Assembly: GCA_964448405.1 (NCBI GenBank)
Contig: CAYUVW010000011.1
Location: forward strand, 1-48,296
DNA: 48,296 bases
Direction: 5' to 3'
DNA from: DAORHV01 sp964448405
GTDB taxonomy: Bacteria > Patescibacteriota > Gracilibacteria > Peribacterales > Peribacteraceae
The stretch's first letter is position 1, and every line of letters starts with the position of its first letter. Below are positions 38,029-45,507 of this stretch, one piece after another. Made by a program: the position numbers and the translations under genes. The notes under the pieces are model-generated. The model had not been told where the DNA came from and made no database searches. It saw nothing but the letters and a program-made list of their open reading frames with translations.

Positions 38029-38496
38029 ATGCAACGCACTCTCACGCTCTCCGTCATTTCCCTTTCCGTACTCATGTTCTCGTCCTGCGGAGGCCCCAAG
38101 GCCCTGACGCTGACATCGCCTGACGGAAGCAAGACTGTTACCCTGCAGGTCGATATCGCCGACACTCCGCAAGCGCGTAGCGACGGCTTGAAGTATGTAA
38201 CCGAAATGCCCGAAGACCACGGCATGTTGTTCGTATTTCCGAATACACAGTTGCTCGCATTCTGGATGCAGGACACCAAAATTCCATTGGACATTACGTT
38301 CTTCGATGAGCAGGGTAATTTCATCAGCGGTGCCGCCATGCAGCCTTGTTCCCAGGATCCTTGCCCGCGTTACACGGCTGCCGAGCCGGGAATGTATGCA
38401 TTGGAGGCCAACAAAGACTTCCGTACCAAGAATGGCATCGGCTTGGGCTGGAAGTTGAATGTGGAGGAGATCAAGAAAATCTCCAACCCTCAGTAA
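38029..38496 (+). CDS. DUF192 family lipoprotein
   Basis: The 155-residue product starts with a hydrophobic signal segment followed by FSSCGG at about residues 17-22, an imperfect lipobox that suggests a lipoprotein. The DUF192 core is seen as VDIADTPQARSDGLKYVTEM, then DHGMLFVF, FWMQDTKIPLDITFFDEQG and GMYALEANKDF. DUF192 proteins are small extracytoplasmic beta proteins of unknown function. It is monocistronic; convergent with purC. Confidence 0.88.
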   Translation: MQRTLTLSVISLSVLMFSSCGGPKALTLTSPDGSKTVTLQVDIADTPQARSDGLKYVTEMPEDHGMLFVFPNTQLLAFWMQDTKIPLDITFFDEQGNFISGAAMQPCSQDPCPRYTAAEPGMYALEANKDFRTKNGIGLGWKLNVEEIKKISNPQ

Positions 38497-38519
38497 GAAG
38501 GACTGAGAGGAGTTCAGGC

Positions 38520-38587
38520 AAACCAAAGAGTCCAAGGAGTAGTCGCTTTCCTTGGAATCGTTGGAATCCTTGGTTTCTTTGGTTTCC
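38520..38587. terminator. Bidirectional stem built from a nine-base tandem repeat
   Basis: Four tandem copies of TTGG(AA/TT)TCN occupy 38552-38587 (TTGGAATCG, TTGGAATCC, TTGGTTTCT, TTGGTTTCC). They can pair with AAACCAAAGA (38520-38529) and TCCAAGGA (38531-38538) upstream to form long stems. The element lies between the converging DUF192 and purC genes and ends inside the purC stop codon. Confidence 0.55.
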
Positions 38588-39570
38588 TACTTTTTGAAAT
38601 ATGCTTTCAAGTTCTTTGCAATCCGCCCCGCCACGTCCGGGTGGTCCGGAAAGACGAATGGCAGACCGGTCATCCTCTGGTAGAGATCGATGTATTTACC
38701 GGCCAGCATGGCGCGCACGTCATCGGTGATTTCCGGCTTGGGTTTGCCGTAATCGAAGCCTTGGCCTTTCAGCCACAGGCGGAAGAATTCTTTGTCCAAA
38801 CTCTCCGGTTCCTGCGCTTTTGCAAAACGCTCTTCGTAGCTGGAAGCCACCCAGTACCGCGACGAGTCCGGCGTGTGGACTTCGTCTGCCAGCGTGATGA
38901 CGCCGTTCTCATCCACGCCCATTTCGTACTTGGTATCTACCAGAATCAATCCGCGCGTCGCGGCGATTTCCTGGCCGCGCTTGAACACCGCCAGCGCTTT
39001 GTCGTGAATTTCCTCCCACTGCTTCTTGGTCGTGAGCTTGCGTTCAAGAATACCTGCCGGGTCAATCAGTTCGTCGGTTTCGCCTTTGGTCGTCGGCGTG
39101 ATGATCGGCGTGGCAAACTTCTGACTCTTTACCATGCCGTCGGGCAGTGTGTTGCCGCAGAAATTCCGCACGCCCTTGCTGTAGTTCACCCAAGCCGAAG
39201 TGCCTGTGGAACCTGTCAAATAGGCACGGACGACGATTTCAACCTTCAGCATGTCCAGCTTTTTCACCACGGCGGCGTTGGGGTCGGGCACCGCCACAAC
39301 ATGTGTCGGCATAATGTCTTGTATCTGCTCGAACCACCATGCGCTGAGCTGGTTCAGCGTCTGGCCCTTCAGCGGAATGGCACACCAGTTCACATCGAAC
39401 GCTGACTGACGGTCGGTGGCGATGAGAACACTCTGTTTGCCCATATCGTACACGTCGCGCACTTTGCCGGTGTACTTGGCGCCTAAGAAATCGAAATTGG
39501 TTTCATCCAGCGTTGTGGACAAAAACGGCGCGATCTTCTTCGTATCGACTGATTGGGTGGCGGGTGTCAT
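38587..39570 (-). CDS. purC: Phosphoribosylaminoimidazole-succinocarboxamide synthase
   Basis: It joins aspartate to CAIR in purine synthesis. The 327-residue form is the longer type. Motifs: KYTGKVRDVYDMGKQSVLIA (about residues 32-51), DRQSAFDVNWCAIPLKGQTL, EIVVRAYLTGSTGTSAWVNY and LILVDTKYEMGVDENGVITL, then DEVHTPDSSRYW. No other purine genes are near. The ATG at 39570 follows a -10 box by six bases; an in-frame ATG at 39597 is inside the promoter and is rejected. Confidence 0.95.
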   Translation of the reverse strand: MTPATQSVDTKKIAPFLSTTLDETNFDFLGAKYTGKVRDVYDMGKQSVLIATDRQSAFDVNWCAIPLKGQTLNQLSAWWFEQIQDIMPTHVVAVPDPNAAVVKKLDMLKVEIVVRAYLTGSTGTSAWVNYSKGVRNFCGNTLPDGMVKSQKFATPIITPTTKGETDELIDPAGILERKLTTKKQWEEIHDKALAVFKRGQEIAATRGLILVDTKYEMGVDENGVITLADEVHTPDSSRYWVASSYEERFAKAQEPESLDKEFFRLWLKGQGFDYGKPKPEITDDVRAMLAGKYIDLYQRMTGLPFVFPDHPDVAGRIAKNLKAYFKK

Positions 39571-39576
39571 GTCCGG

Positions 39577-39582
39577 AGCATA
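39577..39582 (-). promoter_or_regulatory. -10 element predicting a leaderless purC mRNA
   Basis: Minus-strand TGC-TATGCT is followed by CCGGAC and the ATG at 39570. It is an extended -10 with six bases to the start codon. Confidence 0.6.
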
Positions 39583-39618
39583 GCAAAATCCGGACAACTG
39601 CGACCATCTTTCCTGCGA

Positions 39619-40347
39619 CTAATAGTTGTCGTTGGCTGTAATGACCACCGTGGCGCGATAGACTCCCGACGGCTGAGCCGAAGACGAGCCGATATAGGCC
39701 TTGAATTGGATCAATTCCGTATCGCCAGTGGTTTCCGTCGTGCGCTTGGCAATGCTTACCTGAGCGCCCGTACCGACGTTGAGCCATTTCTCCGAGCTGC
39801 CGTCGGTTCCCCAGTCTTTGCTCGCACCCTGAGGCGTGGTGCTGGAGGACTTCACGCGGGCCGCCCAACGCGACGTCGTGTTGGCGTTTGCTGCGTTCGG
39901 AGCAGCGAAAGTCTCCGGCGTGTTTGCAGTTGCAGGCTTGTAGGCAAGAATCTTATCCGGCTGACCACCTGTGACGTTCATGCTGTTCAAGTGTCCGGTG
40001 CCGTAGCCGCCGGAACCCGTCGTAATAACCCAACGGAGTGTGTAACCCTGCGAGTTCGAGGTCACAACGGTGCACTTGGCGTACGTTCCGCCGGTACCGT
40101 GGTACTGGCCGGTCGTGGCGCCTGTGGAAGTCGTGATCGACACTGCCGTTGAACAGCTAATGGACGTCGTGCTTACGACCGTAAGACTCACAACCGTTGA
40201 ACCCGTGGACGAAGCTGCGCGTGCAAGAAAACCGCTGACCGGTTCTGCCAGCAGCGCAAGCGCCAGATACATTGTAGCTGCCGCGGCGATGCCAATGGTT
40301 ACCACCTTTAGTTGCCGTTCGTGCGAGAGAGTGTGCGAAGTGACCAT
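39619..40347 (-). CDS. Secreted surface protein, tandem paralog 1 (WxL-like fold suspected)
   Basis: A 242-residue export product: a cytosolic start, one hydrophobic helix at about residues 13-35, and a possible signal-peptidase site near LARAAS. The exported part is rich in Ser, Thr and Gly. It has a conserved cysteine pair (SISCS and KCTVVT, about residues 59 and 88), YTLRWVITTGSGGYGTG, WGTDGSSEKWLNVGTG and the end PSGVYRATVVITANDNY. It is closely similar to the genes at 40505-41239 and 41400-42122. Each has its own promoter. The stop lies 48 bases before purC on the same strand, with no terminator visible. Confidence 0.85.
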   Translation of the reverse strand: MVTSHTLSHERQLKVVTIGIAAAATMYLALALLAEPVSGFLARAASSTGSTVVSLTVVSTTSISCSTAVSITTSTGATTGQYHGTGGTYAKCTVVTSNSQGYTLRWVITTGSGGYGTGHLNSMNVTGGQPDKILAYKPATANTPETFAAPNAANANTTSRWAARVKSSSTTPQGASKDWGTDGSSEKWLNVGTGAQVSIAKRTTETTGDTELIQFKAYIGSSSAQPSGVYRATVVITANDNY

Positions 40348-40377
40348 GGAGTGTTTGTGTTTGAATGAATTCAAAAT

Positions 40378-40406
40378 ATTGTACACCATGTCGTTATTTT
40401 TTGGAA
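40378..40406 (-). promoter_or_regulatory. Promoter of surface paralog 1
   Basis: Minus-strand TTCCAA (40401-40406), 17 bases, TACAAT (40378-40383). The leader of about 24 bases, ending ATTCAAACACAAACACTCC, has no G. Confidence 0.6.
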
Positions 40407-40448
40407 GTGAAACATGCGGGATTTCTTTATCCCCAAGCCAGAAAAATC

Positions 40449-40480
40449 GTAAAAACCCCTGTTGTATGGAGGGGTTTTAC
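40449..40480 (-). terminator. Terminator of surface paralog 2
   Basis: AAAACCCCT (40452-40460) and AGGGGTTTT (40470-40478) form a nine-pair stem with a nine-base loop, downstream of the gene at 40505-41239. The A run on the plus strand is a T run in the transcript. Confidence 0.75.
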
Positions 40481-40504
40481 TTGAATGACATTGTATTACC
40501 GTGT

Positions 40505-41239
40505 CTACGGGTTGTCGTTGGCCGTAATGAATACGGTAGCTCGATAGGTTCCCGACGGCTGAGCCGACGACGAGCCGATGTAGGCCTTAAACTGAATGAG
40601 CTCAATATCGCCCGGTGCAGTCGTTACCGAATTTCGTTTCACAAGACTCACCTGTGCACCGGTACCGACGTTCAGCCATGTTTCGCTAGAGCCATCTGTA
40701 CCCCAGTTTTTACCGGCACCTCCGGCAGTGGTGCTGGAAGATTTGATGCGAGCTGCCCAGCGGGAAGTAGTGTTCGGGTTGGCTGCATTCGGTGCGGCAA
40801 AGGTTTCCGGAGTTCCGGCAGATGCGACTTTGTATGCCAAGATACGATCCGGCTGGCCACCGGTAACGCTCATGTTATTCAGGTGGCCTGTACCGTAGCC
40901 GCCGGAGCCCGTGGTAATGATCCAGCGCAAGGTGTAACCGGCAGAGTTGGACGTTACCACCAAGCAGCGTGCGTAGGTTCCGCCAGTACCGTGATACTGA
41001 CCGGCTGTTGCGCCGGTGGATGTCGTAATAGATACCGAGTTGGAGCACGAAATGGATGTAGTACCCACCATGGTCAGGCTGACCACCGTAGTACCGGTTG
41101 CAGACGAAGCACGAGCCAAAAAGCCGCTTACTGGTTCGGCCAGCAATGCGAGCGCCAGGTACAGCGATACTGCAACCGTAACGCCAAGCGTCAGTACTTT
41201 GTACTGGCGATCAGTCGAGAGCGTGTACGCGTGAACCAT
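40505..41239 (-). CDS. Secreted surface protein, tandem paralog 2
   Basis: A 244-residue export product with the same layout as its neighbours: hydrophobic helix at about residues 15-38, cysteine pair (SISCS, RCLVVT), YTLRWIITTGSGGYGTGHLN, WGTDGSSETWLNVGTG and GTYRATVFITANDNP. It differs most at the N-terminus and in a few exported residues (SLVKRNSVTTAPGD). It has a strong promoter (TTGCAA, 17, TATAAT) and a GC-rich terminator, which suits abundant expression. No membrane anchor is seen beyond the N-terminal helix. Confidence 0.85.
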   Translation of the reverse strand: MVHAYTLSTDRQYKVLTLGVTVAVSLYLALALLAEPVSGFLARASSATGTTVVSLTMVGTTSISCSNSVSITTSTGATAGQYHGTGGTYARCLVVTSNSAGYTLRWIITTGSGGYGTGHLNNMSVTGGQPDRILAYKVASAGTPETFAAPNAANPNTTSRWAARIKSSSTTAGGAGKNWGTDGSSETWLNVGTGAQVSLVKRNSVTTAPGDIELIQFKAYIGSSSAQPSGTYRATVFITANDNP

Positions 41240-41268
41240 TGAAGTGTTATGTGTATGAAACTATATAT

Positions 41269-41297
41269 ATTATACATTATTTATGAATTTTTTGCAA
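41269..41297 (-). promoter_or_regulatory. Promoter of surface paralog 2
   Basis: Minus-strand TTGCAA (41292-41297), 17 bases, TATAAT (41269-41274). The leader ends in ACACATAACACTTCA before the ATG. Confidence 0.8.
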
Positions 41298-41346
41298 TTA
41301 TTTGCTCGCGTACGTTCCGTATGTTCGTTTGTATCTATGGGGATAC

Positions 41347-41374
41347 AAAAAACCCCTCCGCCAGGAGGGGTTTT
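41347..41374 (-). terminator. Terminator of surface paralog 3
   Basis: AAAACCCCTCC (41349-41359) and GGAGGGGTTTT (41364-41374) form an 11-pair stem with a GCCA loop. Six A residues on the plus strand give the T run for minus-strand transcription. Confidence 0.85.
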
Positions 41375-41399
41375 AGATGCAAAGAGAAGAGTTCTTCGA

Positions 41400-42122
41400 T
41401 TAGTAGTTGTCGTTGGCCGTAATGACCACCGTGGCGCGATAGACTCCCGACGGCTGAGCCGACGACGAGCCGATGTAGGCCTTGAACTGAATGAGCTCGG
41501 TGTCGCCAGTTGTTTCACTTGTGCGAGAGACAAGACTCACTTGTGCGCCGGTGCCAACGTTCAGCCAAGTTTCTGAGCTGCCGTCGGTACCCCAGTTCTT
41601 GCCTGCGCCACCCGCAGTGGTAGAGGCAGACTTCACACGTGCTGCCCAGCGGGAAGTGGTGTTCGGGTTGGCTCCGTTCGGAGCGGCAAACGTCTCAGGC
41701 GTGTTTGCAGTTGCAGGCTTATAGGCAAGGATCTTATCCGGCTGGCCGCCCGTCTGGTTCATGCTGTTCAAGTGTCCGGTGCCGTAGCCGCCGGAACCCG
41801 TCGTAATAACCCAACGGAGCGTGTAGCCCTGTGAGTTGGAGGTCACAACGGTGCACTTGGCGTACGTACCGCCGGTACCGTGGTACTGGCCGGTCGTGGC
41901 GCCGGTTGCCGTAGTAATGGACACTGCGTTCGAGCAGCTGATGGACGTCGTACTCACAACCGTAAGGCTGACGACGGTCGAACCCGTGGCCGAAGCTGCG
42001 CGAGCAAGGAAACCGCTGACCGGCTCAGCCAACAGCGCGAGAGCCAAATACATTGTGGCTGCAGCGGCGATGCCGATGGTCACTACCTTGAGCTGGCGCT
42101 CGGAAGAGAGAGTGTAGTCCAT
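41400..42122 (-). CDS. Secreted surface protein, tandem paralog 3
   Basis: A 240-residue export product starting MDYTLSSERQLKVVTIGIAA, with the hydrophobic helix at about residues 12-34. The exported part has the cysteine pair, YTLRWVITTGSGGYGTGHLN, WGTDGSSETWLNVGTG and PSGVYRATVVITANDNY. Long stretches are shared at the DNA level with paralog 1, so duplication looks recent or is kept alike by gene conversion. The ATG follows TTAATCCCCTTCTCTCT. The promoter is TTGCAT, 17, TATAAT. Confidence 0.85.
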   Translation of the reverse strand: MDYTLSSERQLKVVTIGIAAAATMYLALALLAEPVSGFLARAASATGSTVVSLTVVSTTSISCSNAVSITTATGATTGQYHGTGGTYAKCTVVTSNSQGYTLRWVITTGSGGYGTGHLNSMNQTGGQPDKILAYKPATANTPETFAAPNGANPNTTSRWAARVKSASTTAGGAGKNWGTDGSSETWLNVGTGAQVSLVSRTSETTGDTELIQFKAYIGSSSAQPSGVYRATVVITANDNY

Positions 42123-42158
42123 AGAGAGAAGGGGATTAATTTTTTGTCTGTTACGAGT

Positions 42159-42187
42159 ATTATATACAATTTCTTCAAATTATGCAA
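42159..42187 (-). promoter_or_regulatory. Promoter of surface paralog 3
   Basis: Minus-strand TTGCAT (42182-42187), 17 bases, TATAAT (42159-42164). The leader is about 30 bases and ends in a CT tract. Confidence 0.8.
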
Positions 42188-42270
42188 ATGCTAGTGTTCC
42201 AACACATAAGGAATGCAAGGTGCGAAACAAGGGAGGGCTTATTGCCGGGAAATATAGCCGTACGCCTGGC

Positions 42271-43263
42271 CTAATCCTTCTTCTTGCGGATTTCGAACCG
42301 ATTGAAGAAGACCTGCACGAAGAGCGAAACAATGAAGATGGCCAGCAGCACCATTGCCACTGGGATAGCCGGAATGACCCAGAAGCTCGTGGTCAGTGTC
42401 TCGGTATCGTGGTTGGCGCTGGCATTCACCGACAGCGTCGCCTTGTAGTAGCCCAGTGCGAAGCCCGGTTGCCAAGTAATGGTGCGTCCACGAGTGGAGT
42501 TGCGCAGCACGTACCAGTCTTTTACCGGGATTTCATCGACCAAAATGCCGAAGATATTGCGGATTTCCACGCGACCGGTCGGCACCAAGTGCACCGTACC
42601 CGTGTTTTCGTAGCGCAGATCCAACGATGCCGGCAGCTTCCAATAGAAGGGAGATCCGGAGGAGAAGCTTTTCAGGCCTCCCTCACGAATGACCTGGCCT
42701 TTTACGGTAATCAGCAGCAGTACGCCGACGCGAGCGACGATGTTAAAGCCCGGCTGCACACCCTTCGGGTCGCGCTGGAACAGCACCGTTGAGTAGTGGT
42801 CGCCGATGGCTGCATTGGCCGGAATGCGAACCGTTACCGGAATGGTGGCACGCTCACCATGCTTCAAGTTCAGCTTGGTAATGGCTGCCTGTACCCAAGA
42901 ACGGGAAGAGAAGGGGCCGTCTTTTCCGCCGTACATGGCGATGTCGTTGCCGCTTTCATCGCTGGAGAAGTCTTCGACGGACAGGGAGTAGGTGTGCTCT
43001 TCGCCGCCGCGACTGAGGATTTCGATTTTAATGGTGCGCTCTTCACCAGGGGCCAATTCCATGACGAACCTCGTCGGGCCGACTTGAAAGTCGTTGGCAA
43101 CCGGAATGTCGCTCTGTTGCGAAATGGCGATGTTCGGCGCACTGGAAGACGATGCGGAGCTTGCAGATTGGGCAAGCAGCGCAGGTACGGAGAACACACC
43201 GCTCAGAACAACCGCGAGGGTTGCGGAGAGCGAACGAAGAGCCAAGCGCGTCGGTGCAGACAT
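42271..43263 (-). CDS. DUF916-like membrane-anchored surface protein (WxL-interacting-protein type)
   Basis: A 330-residue product with a signal peptide (about residues 1-32, ending ALLAQS), a Ser-rich stretch, an Ig-like domain with FVMELAPGEERTIKIEILSR at about residues 66-85 and ATIPVTVRIPANAAIGDHYS near 138-157, a second beta domain (about 195-285), and a membrane helix at about 292-318 with a basic tail (RFEIRKKKD). This layout matches Gram-positive DUF916/DUF3324 proteins that hold WxL proteins on the wall. It sits beside the three secreted paralogs. The family match is by pattern, not by search. Confidence 0.65.
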   Translation of the reverse strand: MSAPTRLALRSLSATLAVVLSGVFSVPALLAQSASSASSSSAPNIAISQQSDIPVANDFQVGPTRFVMELAPGEERTIKIEILSRGGEEHTYSLSVEDFSSDESGNDIAMYGGKDGPFSSRSWVQAAITKLNLKHGERATIPVTVRIPANAAIGDHYSTVLFQRDPKGVQPGFNIVARVGVLLLITVKGQVIREGGLKSFSSGSPFYWKLPASLDLRYENTGTVHLVPTGRVEIRNIFGILVDEIPVKDWYVLRNSTRGRTITWQPGFALGYYKATLSVNASANHDTETLTTSFWVIPAIPVAMVLLAIFIVSLFVQVFFNRFEIRKKKD

Positions 43264-43351
43264 CGGCAGTCACGGTACGCGATTTCTGTTCTGAAGTAAA
43301 CGCAGATGGAATGATCTGCGTGACCAAACATGCTACGCTGCATATTGTCGT

Positions 43352-43903
43352 ATGAAGCCAGGTGTGTACGCCATCGGCATTGTCGTTGCGGTCTTGCTGG
43401 TATGGCTTGTGCCGTCGTATTGGAATATTTCCGGTCATGCCGCAAACGTTCGAACAACGCTGGATGCGGTGCAGCAGCACTACCGAACCATTGGTGAGTC
43501 GCATGCCGCAGCATTGGCCGATGCGACCGGCGGCCTGGAGCCCGATGCTTCCACTGCGCAAAAAATAATTATTGCATTCGGCTCTGTGACTCGTGCGGTG
43601 TCTACAGATCAAAAAATACAAGCAATCGATGCATTGCAAAAGCAGCTCGGTGCCTTCTTCGCATCTGATTCAATGCATGTTCCAGGCCTTGTGACCAATG
43701 AGCATTTCATCACGCTGAACCAGGAAATTACCGGACGCGGCGGAGCAAGCAGTCTCGTCTTCGAGTACAACAAGGCTGCGTCCGTGTTACGCGAAGACAT
43801 GAGTGCATTCCCCGGCAATGTGCTTGGGAGTCTTATTTTCGGCTCACAGCCACAATTTTTGTATTTGGATGGGGCGCCGCGCGACATCAAAGTCATGATG
43901 TAA
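43352..43903 (+). CDS. LemA-like membrane protein
   Basis: A 183-residue product with one N-terminal membrane helix (about residues 7-23) and a helical exterior part. The end VFEYNKAASVLREDMSAFPG, then NVLGSLIFG, fits the LemA signature of YN...(R/E)...FP and a C-terminal F-rich stretch; length is also normal. LemA function is unsettled. A TGC-TACGCT -10 lies 12 bases before the ATG. The stop codon overlaps the first arm of the second copy of the structured element. It is divergent from the DUF916-like gene. Confidence 0.7.
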   Translation: MKPGVYAIGIVVAVLLVWLVPSYWNISGHAANVRTTLDAVQQHYRTIGESHAAALADATGGLEPDASTAQKIIIAFGSVTRAVSTDQKIQAIDALQKQLGAFFASDSMHVPGLVTNEHFITLNQEITGRGGASSLVFEYNKAASVLREDMSAFPGNVLGSLIFGSQPQFLYLDGAPRDIKVMM

Positions 43904-44027
43904 AAGCTTCTGGGAAATGCAGCCTGCTTCGTCGTCTGCGCGTCAATTTCGCTCAGCGTATGTCCGTATACGCTTCGCAAAATTTTGCTTGCCTCCTCGC
44001 ATTCTGCGATTTCCCAGAAGCTTTTTT
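43902..44027 (+). repeat. Structured element copy 2, overlapping the LemA-like gene stop
   Basis: The outer stem is long: AAAAGCTTCTGGGAAAT plus GCAG (43902-43922) pairs with CTGC, a bulge, and ATTTCCCAGAAGCTTTT (44004-44025), followed by more T residues. Inside is GCGTAT-6 bases-ATACGC, TTCGCAAA and GCTTGCCTCCTCGCAT, matching the core of the element at 25476-25626. The T run suggests it also terminates transcription. Confidence 0.7.
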
Positions 44028-44114
44028 GACAAGGGCAGAAATACTTCTCTTGTAGTACGAGATTTCGGCATCAAGGATTTTTGTTTTGCTCCTGTGGTGA
44101 GCCGCCGAATTTGC

Positions 44115-44120
44115 TAGCAT
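44115..44120 (+). promoter_or_regulatory. -10 element predicting a leaderless mRNA for the 459-aa gene
   Basis: TGC-TAGCAT overlaps an ATG at 44119 and is followed by seven bases and a second ATG at 44128, so the second is the likely start. Confidence 0.5.
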
Positions 44121-44127
44121 GGTCGCC

Positions 44128-45507
44128 ATGCAGATGTTGGTGTTACTCATTGTTGTCGCAGTGGTTGCGACGGCGCTCCGGCATCGCTGGATTCCGATCA
44201 TTCGTCCGCTGTGGAGCCCTGCATTGCTCATCACCTATGTGGTACTCATTTTGCTGGTGATTGCCGGCGGGCTGTTTTGGTACTGGTGGACGCTTCCCAG
44301 CGATGAGTTTTACGGCGTGAAATGGGAAGACATTACCGTGGAAGAGGACCTTGCGGCTGTGGAGCGGTTGAATTCTTTCGGCCAAGGAACCGTCACGTCA
44401 TCCGGCATGATGGGCATGGGCGGCAGCACCACGACAACAACGTCTTCGGCTGCTTCGGCAGGTGCGGCAGCTTCCAAGCCGGTTGTAGAACTACCGCCGT
44501 TGCCGACGGTGGTGGAAACGCTCACCGGTTCCGATGTGTTGCCTGCGGTACCGTTCTGGAAGCACGTTGGCATTGCGCCGGAAGTGGTCATTCCGTCGGA
44601 AACAATTCAGCAGGCTGCCGCAAACGATCGCCAAATTGAAGTGAGTATCGTCGGTGCGGATCAAACATTGGTCTTGCCCTCCGATTATCTCAGCCGTACG
44701 CCGGATGGACAGTTGCTTGTGACCATGGATCCGCCGCGGAATTTTAAGGCCGGAAAGTACACGCTGCAGGTTCGTTCAGCTGCAGTAGGCGAAGCCCTGA
44801 GCAAGAGCAGATTGCTGTATGTACAGGATTTCACCTGGGGTGTGCTCGCATTCAATCCAGATAGCGACGTCTACGCTCCCGGCGAGACAGCCAAGCTGCA
44901 GGTGGGTGTGCTGGATGACGAAGGTATCACGCTGTGCAATGCGGATGTGACCGTTCGCGTTACGTCGCCGAGCGGAGGTGTGGAGACACTCTCTACTGCC
45001 AACGGCAAAATTCGACGCAATCCGGATTGCCGTGACAAGGCGGTGACCGATATTCCGGATTACGCCGGCGAAACGACATTCAGCGAGCGCGGAACGTACG
45101 TCTTCACCATTGCGGCGGAAACACCCAACGGCCAACGCGTCATGACCGAGCGCATCAGCGTGGTAGGTCGCGCATTGCCGGATATTCAGCGCTTGGCCGT
45201 CACGCGTATTTATCCGTTGGCCGAGTACACCATGCGCATGAAGTTCACTCCGTCGCACACGTTCGAGGGCGACGTTGCGGAGCACGTGCCGTCGTCGTTC
45301 AAAATCCGCAATCCCGTACCTGCTGCGACCATTACGTCGCAGGATGAGGACACGTTGGCGATTACCTGGAAGCAGCGCTGGGAGGCGGGCAAGACGTATC
45401 AGTTGGAATACACCTACGACGCGCCGGACATCAGCCCGGAATTTTATTTGCTGGGTCCGATCACCATCGACGGTGACATTGTCGAAGAGTCCGTGGTACA
45501 GCCATGA
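44128..45507 (+). CDS. Membrane-anchored surface protein with Ig-like domains, 459 aa
   Basis: Two N-terminal hydrophobic segments (about residues 2-15 and 30-53) are followed by an extracytoplasmic part. It has a Gly/Ser/Thr-rich linker (about 95-120), an Ig-like domain at about 165-245 (FKAGKYTLQVRSAAVGE), a macroglobulin-like domain at about 250-350 (DVYAPGETAKLQVGVLDDEG; VRVTSPSGG) and further beta strands to the end. It shares an ATGA overlap with the next gene, so the products are made together. I do not recognise a specific family; ATG 44119 is the alternative start. Confidence 0.75.
   Translation: MQMLVLLIVVAVVATALRHRWIPIIRPLWSPALLITYVVLILLVIAGGLFWYWWTLPSDEFYGVKWEDITVEEDLAAVERLNSFGQGTVTSSGMMGMGGSTTTTTSSAASAGAAASKPVVELPPLPTVVETLTGSDVLPAVPFWKHVGIAPEVVIPSETIQQAAANDRQIEVSIVGADQTLVLPSDYLSRTPDGQLLVTMDPPRNFKAGKYTLQVRSAAVGEALSKSRLLYVQDFTWGVLAFNPDSDVYAPGETAKLQVGVLDDEGITLCNADVTVRVTSPSGGVETLSTANGKIRRNPDCRDKAVTDIPDYAGETTFSERGTYVFTIAAETPNGQRVMTERISVVGRALPDIQRLAVTRIYPLAEYTMRMKFTPSHTFEGDVAEHVPSSFKIRNPVPAATITSQDEDTLAITWKQRWEAGKTYQLEYTYDAPDISPEFYLLGPITIDGDIVEESVVQP

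Noticed and set aside
40070..41242. 390-codon open frame on the plus strand
   Set aside because: It crosses the promoter and terminator of two minus-strand paralogs and has no family pattern; the minus-strand paralogs are supported by mutual similarity.
39619..42122. CRISPR array or mobile element from the repeated DNA of the three surface genes
   Set aside because: The repeats are whole coding genes with their own promoters, not short spaced repeats, and no transposase or inverted ends are seen.
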